Positions 26,487 through 33,440 of a stretch of DNA of 64,000 nt are shown one piece after another (the stretch's first letter is position 1; each line of letters begins with the position of its first letter). Source of the DNA: a bacterium (GTDB lineage Bacteria > Cyanobacteriota > Vampirovibrionia > Obscuribacterales > Obscuribacteraceae); assembly GCA_018062085.1 (NCBI GenBank), contig JAGOSY010000005.1, forward strand, positions 1-64,000. The letters are read 5' to 3'. A program made the position numbers and the translations under genes. The notes under the pieces were generated by a model. It was not told where the DNA came from and made no database searches. It saw only the letters and a list, made by a program, of their open reading frames with translations.

Positions 26487-26822
26487 TCATTCCTCCACAA
26501 ATTTCTTCAACCTGTTTAGGGCTTGGTCCCATTGCTCTGAGAATATGTCTAGGTAGCCCTTAGCCTGGTTTAGGGGCTCCGGATCGAATCTGTACAAACT
26601 CTCTCGACCAGACTTGATACCATTGACGATACCGACACTTTCCAGTACTCGCAAGTGCTTGGTAACAGCTTGACGAGTTAGGTCTGTGCCTTTTGTCAGC
26701 TCAGAGATCGAGTGAGGTTGTCCGTTCGATAGCTTTTTCACTATCGACAATCTCGTTTCATCACCCAGTGCGGCAAAAACGTTGGCGTGTTTATTTTGTA
26801 GCGACGTTGTCTTTCGTGACAT
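26487..26822 (-). CDS. ArsR-family transcriptional regulator
   Basis: 111 residues with a winged helix: VFAALGDETRLSIVKKLSNG, SISELTKGTDLTRQAVTKHL and RVLESVGIVNGIKSGRESLY. No Cys pair for metal sensing, so it belongs to the metal-independent ArsR group usually found next to AHSA1-domain genes. Its start lies 32 bp inside the end of the AHSA1 gene, so the two are translationally coupled. A perfect 22-bp palindrome at 27271-27292 upstream of the pair is the likely operator, giving autorepression. Confidence 0.9.
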   Translation of the reverse strand: MSRKTTSLQNKHANVFAALGDETRLSIVKKLSNGQPHSISELTKGTDLTRQAVTKHLRVLESVGIVNGIKSGRESLYRFDPEPLNQAKGYLDIFSEQWDQALNRLKKFVEE

Positions 26823-27255
26823 AATTTTCTATGTTCTGGAGTTGTTCTGCCCAGCCGCCATCATTCATGCGGAATGCTTCGAAGCGACGATGCTCTGGCA
26901 GTTTATCGAAGCCTGATTCTGTCAGGGTTAGTAAAGTTCCAAAGTCTGTCGGCTCAATTTTGAATTCGACTAGGGTTGGTTCTTCGGTTGAATAATCTAT
27001 TTTAGGATCGATAGCCGCTGGGTGCCATGTGAAAGAGAAAAGCCGCTCTGGCTGCATTTCTTTTACATGAACTTCCCAGAGTAGGCCCTCGTAGCCTGGA
27101 TAGGTCAGTGTGGCTTTGGTGGGCTGGCCTGCTTTGAAAGGCTCTTTGATGTCTAGGCAGAACCATTGTCCGAACTCTTTGTAGTCACTCAGGGCTCTCC
27201 AGACTCTTGCAATAGGGGCCTTCAGCTCAATAGTCCTTTCAATTTTGTCTTGCAT
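26791..27255 (-). CDS. SRPBCC / AHSA1-domain protein
   Basis: 154 residues from ATG 27255 (GAGGTTGATC just upstream). A typical AHSA1/Bet v1-like fold: KIERTIELKAPIARVWRALS, YKEFGQWFCLDIKEPFKAGQ, LFSFTWHP, LVEFKIEPTDFGTLLTLTES, and a C-terminal helix GGWAEQLQNIENYV. The hydrophobic pocket is expected to bind a lipid or other small molecule, but the ligand is not known for this subgroup. It is the first gene of a two-gene unit with arsR, so expression should respond to whatever the regulator senses. Confidence 0.9.
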   Translation of the reverse strand: MQDKIERTIELKAPIARVWRALSDYKEFGQWFCLDIKEPFKAGQPTKATLTYPGYEGLLWEVHVKEMQPERLFSFTWHPAAIDPKIDYSTEEPTLVEFKIEPTDFGTLLTLTESGFDKLPEHRRFEAFRMNDGGWAEQLQNIENYVTKDNVATK

Positions 27256-27270
27256 GATGATCAACCTCGA

Positions 27271-27292
27271 TATGCAACCAATTGGTTGCATA
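27271..27292 (-). promoter_or_regulatory. Perfect 22-bp palindrome, ArsR operator
   Basis: Half-site TATGCAACCAA mirrored exactly (centre AACCAATTGGTT), 15 bp upstream of the AHSA1 start codon. Symmetry and place fit the ArsR operator of this unit. Confidence 0.75.
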
Positions 27293-27338
27293 TTACTATG
27301 AGTACATGCGAAAGATCAAGGGCGTGATCGATTGAGAT

Positions 27339-27713
27339 CTAGTAACCGAACCAGCCTCTTACGGCTTTTACGGTGTCGCGCATTGTGCCGCCGTTCTCTT
27401 GCGCCCGTAACTCTTCTTTGAAGCGGTCGATTCGCTGTTTGGGCGTTTCATTGCTTTTGTCATCGGTTAGTCCAAATCCCGACAATATATTGTGCACTGC
27501 TCCCTGGCGTGGCCGCTCGTTGATGAACTTCTGCTGAACTTCTGCGAACACTTTTTCGCGGTCGTTGTCTGGGGCCTTTGGGTCTTGTTCATGCTCTTTG
27601 CGTAACTGTCTTACTTCTGCAAGGCACTGCCAGGCGGCTTCTGTGGGCGGATAGTCTTTGCCCAGGCATTGCACGCGTATATCGCTAAAGTCAGTGGCGT
27701 CGTCTAATCTCAT
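27339..27713 (-). CDS. Hypothetical protein (124 aa)
   Basis: Small, charged, Cys-poor soluble protein from ATG 27713 (MRLDDATDFSDIRVQCLGKD). Mostly helical, with a KVFAEVQQKFINERPRQGAV stretch and a C-terminal VKAVRGWFGY. No signal peptide, no family recognised. Neighbours on both sides are AHSA1 loci, but no functional link is visible. Confidence 0.5.
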   Translation of the reverse strand: MRLDDATDFSDIRVQCLGKDYPPTEAAWQCLAEVRQLRKEHEQDPKAPDNDREKVFAEVQQKFINERPRQGAVHNILSGFGLTDDKSNETPKQRIDRFKEELRAQENGGTMRDTVKAVRGWFGY

Positions 27714-27785
27714 AATTGACCTGAATCAGATGGAAGCGAAGGAAGTTTCGGGGGGTTGTAATATATACACGTCAACCATCGATTA

Positions 27786-27836
27786 TTGACATAAAGTGGA
27801 TTGATGGCTTGTGGTTAACTCATAGGTTAGTTAACC
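27786..27836 (+). promoter_or_regulatory. -35 box and inverted-repeat operator before the arsR remnant
   Basis: TTGACA (27786-27791) is followed by the inverted repeat GGTTAAC (27813-27819) / GTTAACC (27830-27836), with a second, inner GGTTA (27825-27829). The -10 box is not clear. It resembles the operators in front of arsR-AHSA1 units. Confidence 0.4.
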
Positions 27837-27848
27837 CAATGGTAAAGT

Positions 27849-28022
27849 ATGATGCAAGTCGGTCTTGGTCAGACTTCTTTAGTCCTCGCTGACCCCATAA
27901 GGTGGGCCATGTTGGCTCAGTTGAAGCTGGGCGAGTCGAGTGTTTCTGATTTGGCCAAGCCAAACAACATCTCCCTTCCATTGGATGGAAGAGTATCGAG
28001 TTTATTGGGAGGCGAGAAATGA
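27849..28022 (+). pseudogene. Truncated ArsR-family regulator
   Basis: A 57-codon frame from ATG 27849: LADPIRWAMLAQLKLGESSV and SDLAKPNNISLP match the first half of the ArsR winged helix found next to AHSA1 genes (usual form LADPTRRAML...ISLPAVSKHLKVLE). After ISLP the recognition helix and wing are gone; a short tail (LDGRVSSLLGGEK) follows and the stop overlaps the AHSA1 start as ATGA. This looks like an internal deletion that kept the frame and the translational coupling. It cannot bind DNA in the normal way but may still serve as a leader for the next gene. Confidence 0.72.
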
Positions 28023-28996
28023 CCGCAAAAAATAAGACGGCAAAAGTTAGAAGCAATGAGTTGCGAATCATCCGCGAGTATAACGTGCCTGTACAGCTCG
28101 TTTGGGACGCCTGGACTGATCCGGCGCAAGCTGCACTTTGGTGGGGGCCGCGTGGTTTCACGATCACCACTCATAGCAAAGATTTGAAGGTAGGCGGCCA
28201 CTGGCACTACACAATGCATGGTCCCGACGGCGTGGATTATCCTAACAAAACCGTTTATTTTGAGGTAGAAGATTGCGCCAAGTTGGTCTATGACCATGGT
28301 GCAAATGATGACCAGCCGCCGTTGTTTCGTGTCACTGTGCTCTTTTCTGAGAGCAACGGCAAGACCAAGATGGATATGCGCATGGCTTTAGCAACGCCAG
28401 AGGCTGCCGAAGAGATCAGTAAATTCATCAAGAAAGCTGGTGGTAATGGCACTTGGGATCGCCTTGGCGAGTATCTGCATAAGGTCTCTACCGACCAGGA
28501 AATATTTGTCATCAACCGCTCTTTTGATGCGCCTATCGATACTGTTTTTGAGATGTGGATTAATCCTGAGCACCTGGCTAAATGGTTGCCTCCGGTGGGT
28601 TGCGACATGCAGGTGATTAAGTCTGATGTCAAAGTTGGTGGTGGCAATTTCTATAGCATGAGCGCTGGAGCCGATATAGTATTGTATGGACGTATGCAAT
28701 ATGTGGAAATCGACAGACCTCATCGCCTTGTCTATACGCAGCAGTTTTGCGACGAAAACGAGAATGTTTCTACTCACCCAATGGCTCCCTGTTGGCCTGC
28801 CACCATGCTTTCTACTGTAAGTTTTGCAGCGGAAGCTGAAGATCAAACTCGCGTCACAGTTGTCTTTGAATGCTCGGGCGACACCTCGCCTGAAGAGCTG
28901 GCAGCCTTCATTGCCGAACGCGGTGGTATGACTCAGGGTTGGACTGGTTCGTTCGATAAGTTGGAAAATTACTTGGCTAGTGGTGATGGTGGGTAG
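28019..28996 (+). CDS. Double AHSA1/SRPBCC-domain protein
   Basis: 325 residues from ATG 28019 (GGGAGG ribosome site, ATGA overlap with the arsR remnant). Two AHSA1 domains in tandem: domain 1 about 12-158 (IIREYNVPVQLVWDAWTDPA, WWGPRGFTITTHSKDLKVGG), domain 2 about 163-320 (FVINRSFDAPIDTVFEMWIN, KVGGGNFYSM, LENYL). Each normally occurs as a separate protein of this type, so this is a fusion of adjacent copies. Ligand unknown. Loss of a working ArsR next door suggests constitutive expression. Confidence 0.92.
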   Translation: MTAKNKTAKVRSNELRIIREYNVPVQLVWDAWTDPAQAALWWGPRGFTITTHSKDLKVGGHWHYTMHGPDGVDYPNKTVYFEVEDCAKLVYDHGANDDQPPLFRVTVLFSESNGKTKMDMRMALATPEAAEEISKFIKKAGGNGTWDRLGEYLHKVSTDQEIFVINRSFDAPIDTVFEMWINPEHLAKWLPPVGCDMQVIKSDVKVGGGNFYSMSAGADIVLYGRMQYVEIDRPHRLVYTQQFCDENENVSTHPMAPCWPATMLSTVSFAAEAEDQTRVTVVFECSGDTSPEELAAFIAERGGMTQGWTGSFDKLENYLASGDGG

Positions 28997-29061
28997 ATTT
29001 GCTCAAGTGTCATTTATAGACTAATCGGCACTGCTAGTGCTGCGCTGCCTGTCAGAATTCT

Positions 29062-29574
29062 TCAGTTTTTTGTTTCCTTGTTTCTTTCTATTCCATCAAT
29101 GCGCATTTTTCTTTCTTGCAGCGCACTGCTCTTTTTATTGCGCCGCTCTTTGAGCAGTTCACTGAGTGGCTTTCCTTCAGGGTTTGCGATAATTCTTGTT
29201 TTGCCACCCGGTAGCAAGATCAAGAAAATTATCGCGAATGGGCTGGCAAGGACAATTCTAAAGAACATACCAACATTGCTGTCGCCGAATATGAGCCAAG
29301 CGAAGGGCGTAAGCATTGCCATTAAAATTATTGCTACAACTACGTTGTAGAGAAGCGATTTTGCTTGCCTGAGGCATTGTAAGCCAATAGCTATACCGGC
29401 GAAAAGGAAGGCAATTCCAATTGCCGTCATCACCCAGTAAGGTGCATGCAGAGAGTGGGCGGGAATAGGGAGAATTTTCATACCAATGGCAATTGGATAC
29501 AAACCGACTCCGCAGACTAAGAGTGCTGTAAGTGGCGTAGGTTTTTGCGTATTGTTTTTTCTTCGTTTGGCCAT
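29062..29574 (-). CDS. Membrane protein, four helices, hypothetical
   Basis: 170 residues. A basic N-terminus (MAKRRKNN) precedes four predicted membrane helices (TALLVCGVGLYPIAIGMKIL, WVMTAIGIAFLFAGIAIGL, LLYNVVVAIILMAMLTPFAW, MFFRIVLASPFAIIFLILL), then a charged C-terminal cytoplasmic tail (about 130-170). No family recognised. Confidence 0.65.
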   Translation of the reverse strand: MAKRRKNNTQKPTPLTALLVCGVGLYPIAIGMKILPIPAHSLHAPYWVMTAIGIAFLFAGIAIGLQCLRQAKSLLYNVVVAIILMAMLTPFAWLIFGDSNVGMFFRIVLASPFAIIFLILLPGGKTRIIANPEGKPLSELLKERRNKKSSALQERKMRIDGIERNKETKN

Positions 29575-29669
29575 TTGCTTCTATCGTTCTTGGTAACCGT
29601 TCTTGGCAACGAGGAGTTTCATAGACTGAGTACGGTAGAATGTCGCTGTTACTAATGCAAGGGACGCCA

Positions 29670-30377
29670 ATGTCTTATAAATCAGCCAAATCACGCCTTG
29701 TCAAGCTGGCGCCCGCTCTTTTTGCCATGGTTTTCGTTCCCTTGAGCGTTGTTCCCTTTGGTGCAGATGCCGCTCAGCCTGTCTCAGGCCTGACTTATGA
29801 CGGAGACCACGACGTTATAGTTTTTCCCTCTTGCGATCTCGCCGTCCGCTACAACAACAAAACATTTGTGCCGGTTAAAGCCAAATTGCAAGATACAGCA
29901 AGTTCGGCCTTCCTCAAGATCGCCCCTGATAAGGCGGTCAAGATCTGGGAAGACTATGATTCCGCCAAAATGACAGCTGCTCCCGAGCAAATTTTGATTG
30001 AAGGCTATGATGTTAGCAAGATTGGATCGTTTGGTGCCAGCCGCTTCAGCAAAGAGTTTATGGCTGCTAACCGCGTGCGCGAAGTGCAGTTTACAAATGA
30101 GCGCATAGCCAGAGAAACAGGGCTATCGCCTAGCGCATTCACTGGTATCACAGCTGTTAAGCCCTTTGAAATAGCCCCTAAAAGTGGCGAGACTCCTTTC
30201 TTCCTCTATGTCATTCAAACACCAGAACATCTCACTATTTATGCCCGCAAGATGCGCGCTGCGAGCCGCACTTTTGACTTAGATCCAGCCGTAATTGTTA
30301 CTCAACTGCAAGTGCGCGGCACTAAAGACTGTGTTAGTAACGTCAAGCTTGATGAGCCAAAAGTGGTCGCTCAATAG
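29670..30377 (+). CDS. Secreted hypothetical protein
   Basis: 235 residues from ATG 29670, which has an AAGGGA ribosome site; an ATG at 29640 is also in frame. Signal peptide LAPALFAMVFVPLSVVPFGADA. The mature part is balanced alpha/beta with LEGYD-like and FTGITAVKPFEIAPKSGETP segments and a C-terminal Cys. No family recognised. The antiporter gene follows after 36 bp in the same direction. Confidence 0.6.
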   Translation: MSYKSAKSRLVKLAPALFAMVFVPLSVVPFGADAAQPVSGLTYDGDHDVIVFPSCDLAVRYNNKTFVPVKAKLQDTASSAFLKIAPDKAVKIWEDYDSAKMTAAPEQILIEGYDVSKIGSFGASRFSKEFMAANRVREVQFTNERIARETGLSPSAFTGITAVKPFEIAPKSGETPFFLYVIQTPEHLTIYARKMRAASRTFDLDPAVIVTQLQVRGTKDCVSNVKLDEPKVVAQ

Positions 30378-30413
30378 GGTCTAACTGTCTTTAGGTCTGT
30401 AAGAGGTATCTCG

Positions 30414-31793
30414 ATGGAATCGGCAGTCGCCGTTGTAGTAGTTGGAATGATTGTTTTTCTTGCCCACCTTTTTGCCGTGGGCTTTGAGAAGACTCGCATT
30501 CCAGATGTGCTGCCGCTGGTTATATTGGGAGTTTTGTTCGGACCGGTTTTTCACTTTGTCAAACCATCAGACTTTGGCCAGGTTGGTCAAGTTTTTACCA
30601 CTTTAGCTCTCGTGATTATTCTCTTCAACTGCGGGCTAGAGCTTGATCTCAACTTGTTGATGAAGTCGTTCTTGCCGGCTCTCAAGCTCGGTCTAATTAC
30701 TTTTCTTGTCACTGTTGCTACTACCGTCTGGCTTGCTATGCAGGCTCTGGGCTTGGGTCCTGTTGAGGGTTGTATTCTCGGTTGTATTGCCGCTGCCTGT
30801 TCGCCACCGGTGGTCATACCGATGTTGGCTAAGCTGAGGGCCACTGAGCAGACCAGGACCATGCTAATTCTTGAGTCTACGATTTGCGAAGTGCTAGGAA
30901 TTGTTACCACTTTGGCCTTCATCAAGATTGCCACGCAGAGTGATATTCACCCCACCGCCATGATCGGCCATATCATTGCTTCCTTCATTATGGCCGCTAT
31001 GATTGGCTTTGCTGCTGGTGTTGTCTGGTCTAGCTTGCTCAAAGTAGTGCGCCACGTAGAGGACAACATTTTCTGCACTCCGGCTTTTGTTTGCATTGTT
31101 TTTGGTACTGCCGAGCTTTTCGACTACAGTGGCCCGGTGGCCGCACTGGTCTTCGGTTTGGTATTGGGTAATATCAAAGATTTGACCTTCTTGAAGAATG
31201 TGCCTAAGGCCCAAACTGTGAGCTTGACGTATCAAGAGAAGACGTTCTTTGCCGCATTGGTGTTCTTGCTCAAGTCGCTCTTCTTTGTATATGTCGGCTT
31301 GTCGATGCAGTTCAATTCATGGCACCTGGCTGGAATGGCCATGCTTCTCACTATCTGGACACTTCTTGTGCGTTTGGTTGTTGTTCGCTTTGCCACCGCC
31401 AAGACCCTATCGACCTATGATCGCTCATTGGTATCGATCATGGTGCCAAAGGGATTGGCGGCGGCAGTTTTGGCGTCTTTGGTTTTGCAGTCTGGGGTGA
31501 ACGGAGCCGAAACCATTCGTGAAGTGGCTTTCGGTGTGATTCTCTTCAGTATCTGCTTGGTGGCCGTGCTGACATTCATGCTTGAGCGCGGTTGGCTCGA
31601 TAAGTTCTTCCGCTATATTTACGGCAACTCACATGTGCTTAAGCCTGATCCAGACCAGCTAGTGACCGGTCCGTTTAGTCATGTCGATGCCATTGAGAGC
31701 GCCAGTAAAAGGCATTCTCAGAACGAATCAGAGCTAGACGGCACAATCGGACCTGGAACCGGCGGGCCTAGTATTGCTGGCCCCGGTGGTTAG
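30414..31793 (+). CDS. Cation:proton antiporter (CPA family)
   Basis: 459 residues with about 12 membrane helices, the usual NhaP/KefB-type transport core: IPDVLPLVILGVLFGPVFHF, LVIILFNCGLELDLNLLM (the conserved G-x-E-x-D/L), CSPPVVIPML and LESTICEVLGIVTTLAFI in place of the usual ESxxND, FVYVGLSMQF, and IMVPKGLAAAVLASLVLQSG. It would exchange Na+ or K+ for H+ across the cytoplasmic membrane. The acidic ion-site motif is ESTICE rather than ESLLND, so ion preference is uncertain. No regulatory TrkA domain; the soluble tail is a short Ser/Gly-rich segment. Confidence 0.9.
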   Translation: MESAVAVVVVGMIVFLAHLFAVGFEKTRIPDVLPLVILGVLFGPVFHFVKPSDFGQVGQVFTTLALVIILFNCGLELDLNLLMKSFLPALKLGLITFLVTVATTVWLAMQALGLGPVEGCILGCIAAACSPPVVIPMLAKLRATEQTRTMLILESTICEVLGIVTTLAFIKIATQSDIHPTAMIGHIIASFIMAAMIGFAAGVVWSSLLKVVRHVEDNIFCTPAFVCIVFGTAELFDYSGPVAALVFGLVLGNIKDLTFLKNVPKAQTVSLTYQEKTFFAALVFLLKSLFFVYVGLSMQFNSWHLAGMAMLLTIWTLLVRLVVVRFATAKTLSTYDRSLVSIMVPKGLAAAVLASLVLQSGVNGAETIREVAFGVILFSICLVAVLTFMLERGWLDKFFRYIYGNSHVLKPDPDQLVTGPFSHVDAIESASKRHSQNESELDGTIGPGTGGPSIAGPGG

Positions 31794-31842
31794 TCGGGGC
31801 CAACGATAAAGTTGCTGGTCGCATTGTGTGCTGTTTTATCGG

Positions 31843-31890
31843 TTTCCAAAACTGTCATTTTTTCTTAAAAAAATCTGACGGTTTCGGAAA
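31843..31890. terminator. Imperfect hairpin between convergent genes
   Basis: TTTCCaAAACtGTCA and TGACgGTTTcGGAAA pair with three mismatches, around TTTTTT...AAAAAA. A possible bidirectional terminator for the antiporter and the gene at 31948. Confidence 0.4.
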
Positions 31891-31947
31891 GAGGAATGCG
31901 ATGCAGGACAGTCACTAATTGTGATGTCGAGCACCGGCGCTGTCAAC

Positions 31948-32364
31948 TTAGTCTAAGCTAAACGACTGTTCGCTGAAAGGCTTATCCCATGCCCCTAAAG
32001 CGTTTTGGCCACCTTTAACTAGGCCTTCGCCAAATGTTCCAACAAGTTTCATCGCCTGGCCTGGAATGCTGACTAGAAGCAGTGGGGCAGAGCCGTCTTT
32101 GTCGTTTAGTTCAGTTGAGACCGCATCAGCATATTGGCCTACTCGATTGGCTTCGCAGCGCATGATAGCAATTGGTGTGCCAATTACTAGTGACGCTCCA
32201 ACTGCGGCGGTTCTAACAGGTAGCATGGCTGTGTCGGTGAGGAATTGGTGGGCGTCGACTGTGCTGCTCTTCTCTTGTTCGCCGTAATTGCTGGCTTGGG
32301 CCGGGGCCGACGAAATCGAAAGGGCGATGGCGCCGGTCAGAAGTAGTGAATAAATGCTTTTCAT
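31948..32364 (-). CDS. Secreted small protein (138 aa)
   Basis: Signal peptide MKSIYSLLLTGAIALSISSA, then a mature part of about 115 residues with a hydrophobic amphipathic centre (MLPVRTAAVGASLVIGTPIA, IMRCEANRVGQY) and VSIPGQAMKLVGTFGEGLVK. It may associate with a membrane. No family recognised. Confidence 0.6.
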   Translation of the reverse strand: MKSIYSLLLTGAIALSISSAPAQASNYGEQEKSSTVDAHQFLTDTAMLPVRTAAVGASLVIGTPIAIMRCEANRVGQYADAVSTELNDKDGSAPLLLVSIPGQAMKLVGTFGEGLVKGGQNALGAWDKPFSEQSFSLD

Positions 32365-32657
32365 AGAAAGTTCCTTTTTGTGCAGTTGCGTTGTGTGCGG
32401 TTAGGTTATGCGCAGATAATTTTGGTGCAATTAAGTTGTCTGCGGTTCACTCAGTCAGCTTACGAGCGCCCCAGAAAAATCTAGAGGGGCTCGCAACAGT
32501 TCGCGGATTGTTGCTCTCAAGCGTAATAAGAGGTGGTATTTGAGCAAGAGTGGGCGCTTTTGTCTTAAACTGTATGAGTCTAGTCAACATATGAACAGTA
32601 GATTGCAGGCGATGGAAAACAGGCAACAGATAACGAGCACTAGATAACAGGCAATAT

Positions 32658-33419
32658 ATGAACTACGACATTATCGGCGACGTGCACGGCTGCCTCGATG
32701 AGCTTTTAGAGCTCATGGAGAAGCTCGGTTACGACGCCGATGGACACTATGCCGGTGGAGAGCTTACAAGCGGCGAGCGTAAGCTCATATTTGTCGGCGA
32801 CCTGGTTGACCGCGGGCCGTCCAGCGACGGCGTGCTTGAGCTTCTCATGCGTTTGTGTGAGCAGGACCGCGCCATTGTTCTGCTGGGCAACCACGACGAG
32901 AAGCTGAAGCGCTATTTGCAGGGCAAGCATGTGCGGGTGGGCCACATGCTTGCCGGAACGTTGGCGCAATTAGAGCCCCGTGGCAAAGTATTTATGGAGA
33001 AGGTCTGCAACTTTCTCACTGAGCTTCCATACCGCTTTGCCGACGAAGACTTGCTGGTGGTTCATGGCGCTGTCTATCCCGGTTCGACAACTATCGGCTC
33101 AGTGAGCTTTGGCGAGCAGTCCAAGCGTGATCGCGAGTGGGCGCTCTATGGTCAAGTGGGTGGAACGGATACAATTAGTGGCTATCCCATTCGCTTGCAA
33201 GACTGGGCTAGGGGCTATTCGGGTTCGCACACGACAGTGGTACGGGGGCACTCAGTTGTCGCAGAAGTCGAAACCATTGTCTCTCAATCAGGCACACGGG
33301 TTTACAACGTTGACACGGGTTGCTCTTTTGGCGGGTATCTGTCAGCCTTGCGCTACCCTGAGCTTGAGGTTGTGCAAGTCAAGGCGCGCAAAGTCTATTA
33401 CGAAGGATCAATCATTTAA
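32658..33419 (+). CDS. Metallophosphatase (Ser/Thr phosphatase / PrpE-ApaH type)
   Basis: 253 residues with the full calcineurin-like signature: YDIIGDVHGCLDELLELM, IFVGDLVDRGPSS, LLGNHDEKLKRYL, LVVHGAVYPG and VVRGHSVV (the five metal and phosphate motifs). Closest in feel to PrpE/PnkP-type polynucleotide or bis(5'-nucleosyl)-tetraphosphatases, and to bacterial Ser/Thr protein phosphatases. A protein phosphatase opposing the many kinases in this genome is possible but not shown. Followed 21 bp later by the helicase gene. Confidence 0.9.
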   Translation: MNYDIIGDVHGCLDELLELMEKLGYDADGHYAGGELTSGERKLIFVGDLVDRGPSSDGVLELLMRLCEQDRAIVLLGNHDEKLKRYLQGKHVRVGHMLAGTLAQLEPRGKVFMEKVCNFLTELPYRFADEDLLVVHGAVYPGSTTIGSVSFGEQSKRDREWALYGQVGGTDTISGYPIRLQDWARGYSGSHTTVVRGHSVVAEVETIVSQSGTRVYNVDTGCSFGGYLSALRYPELEVVQVKARKVYYEGSII

Positions 33420-33440
33420 GGCTGTGAACAAATAACTATT

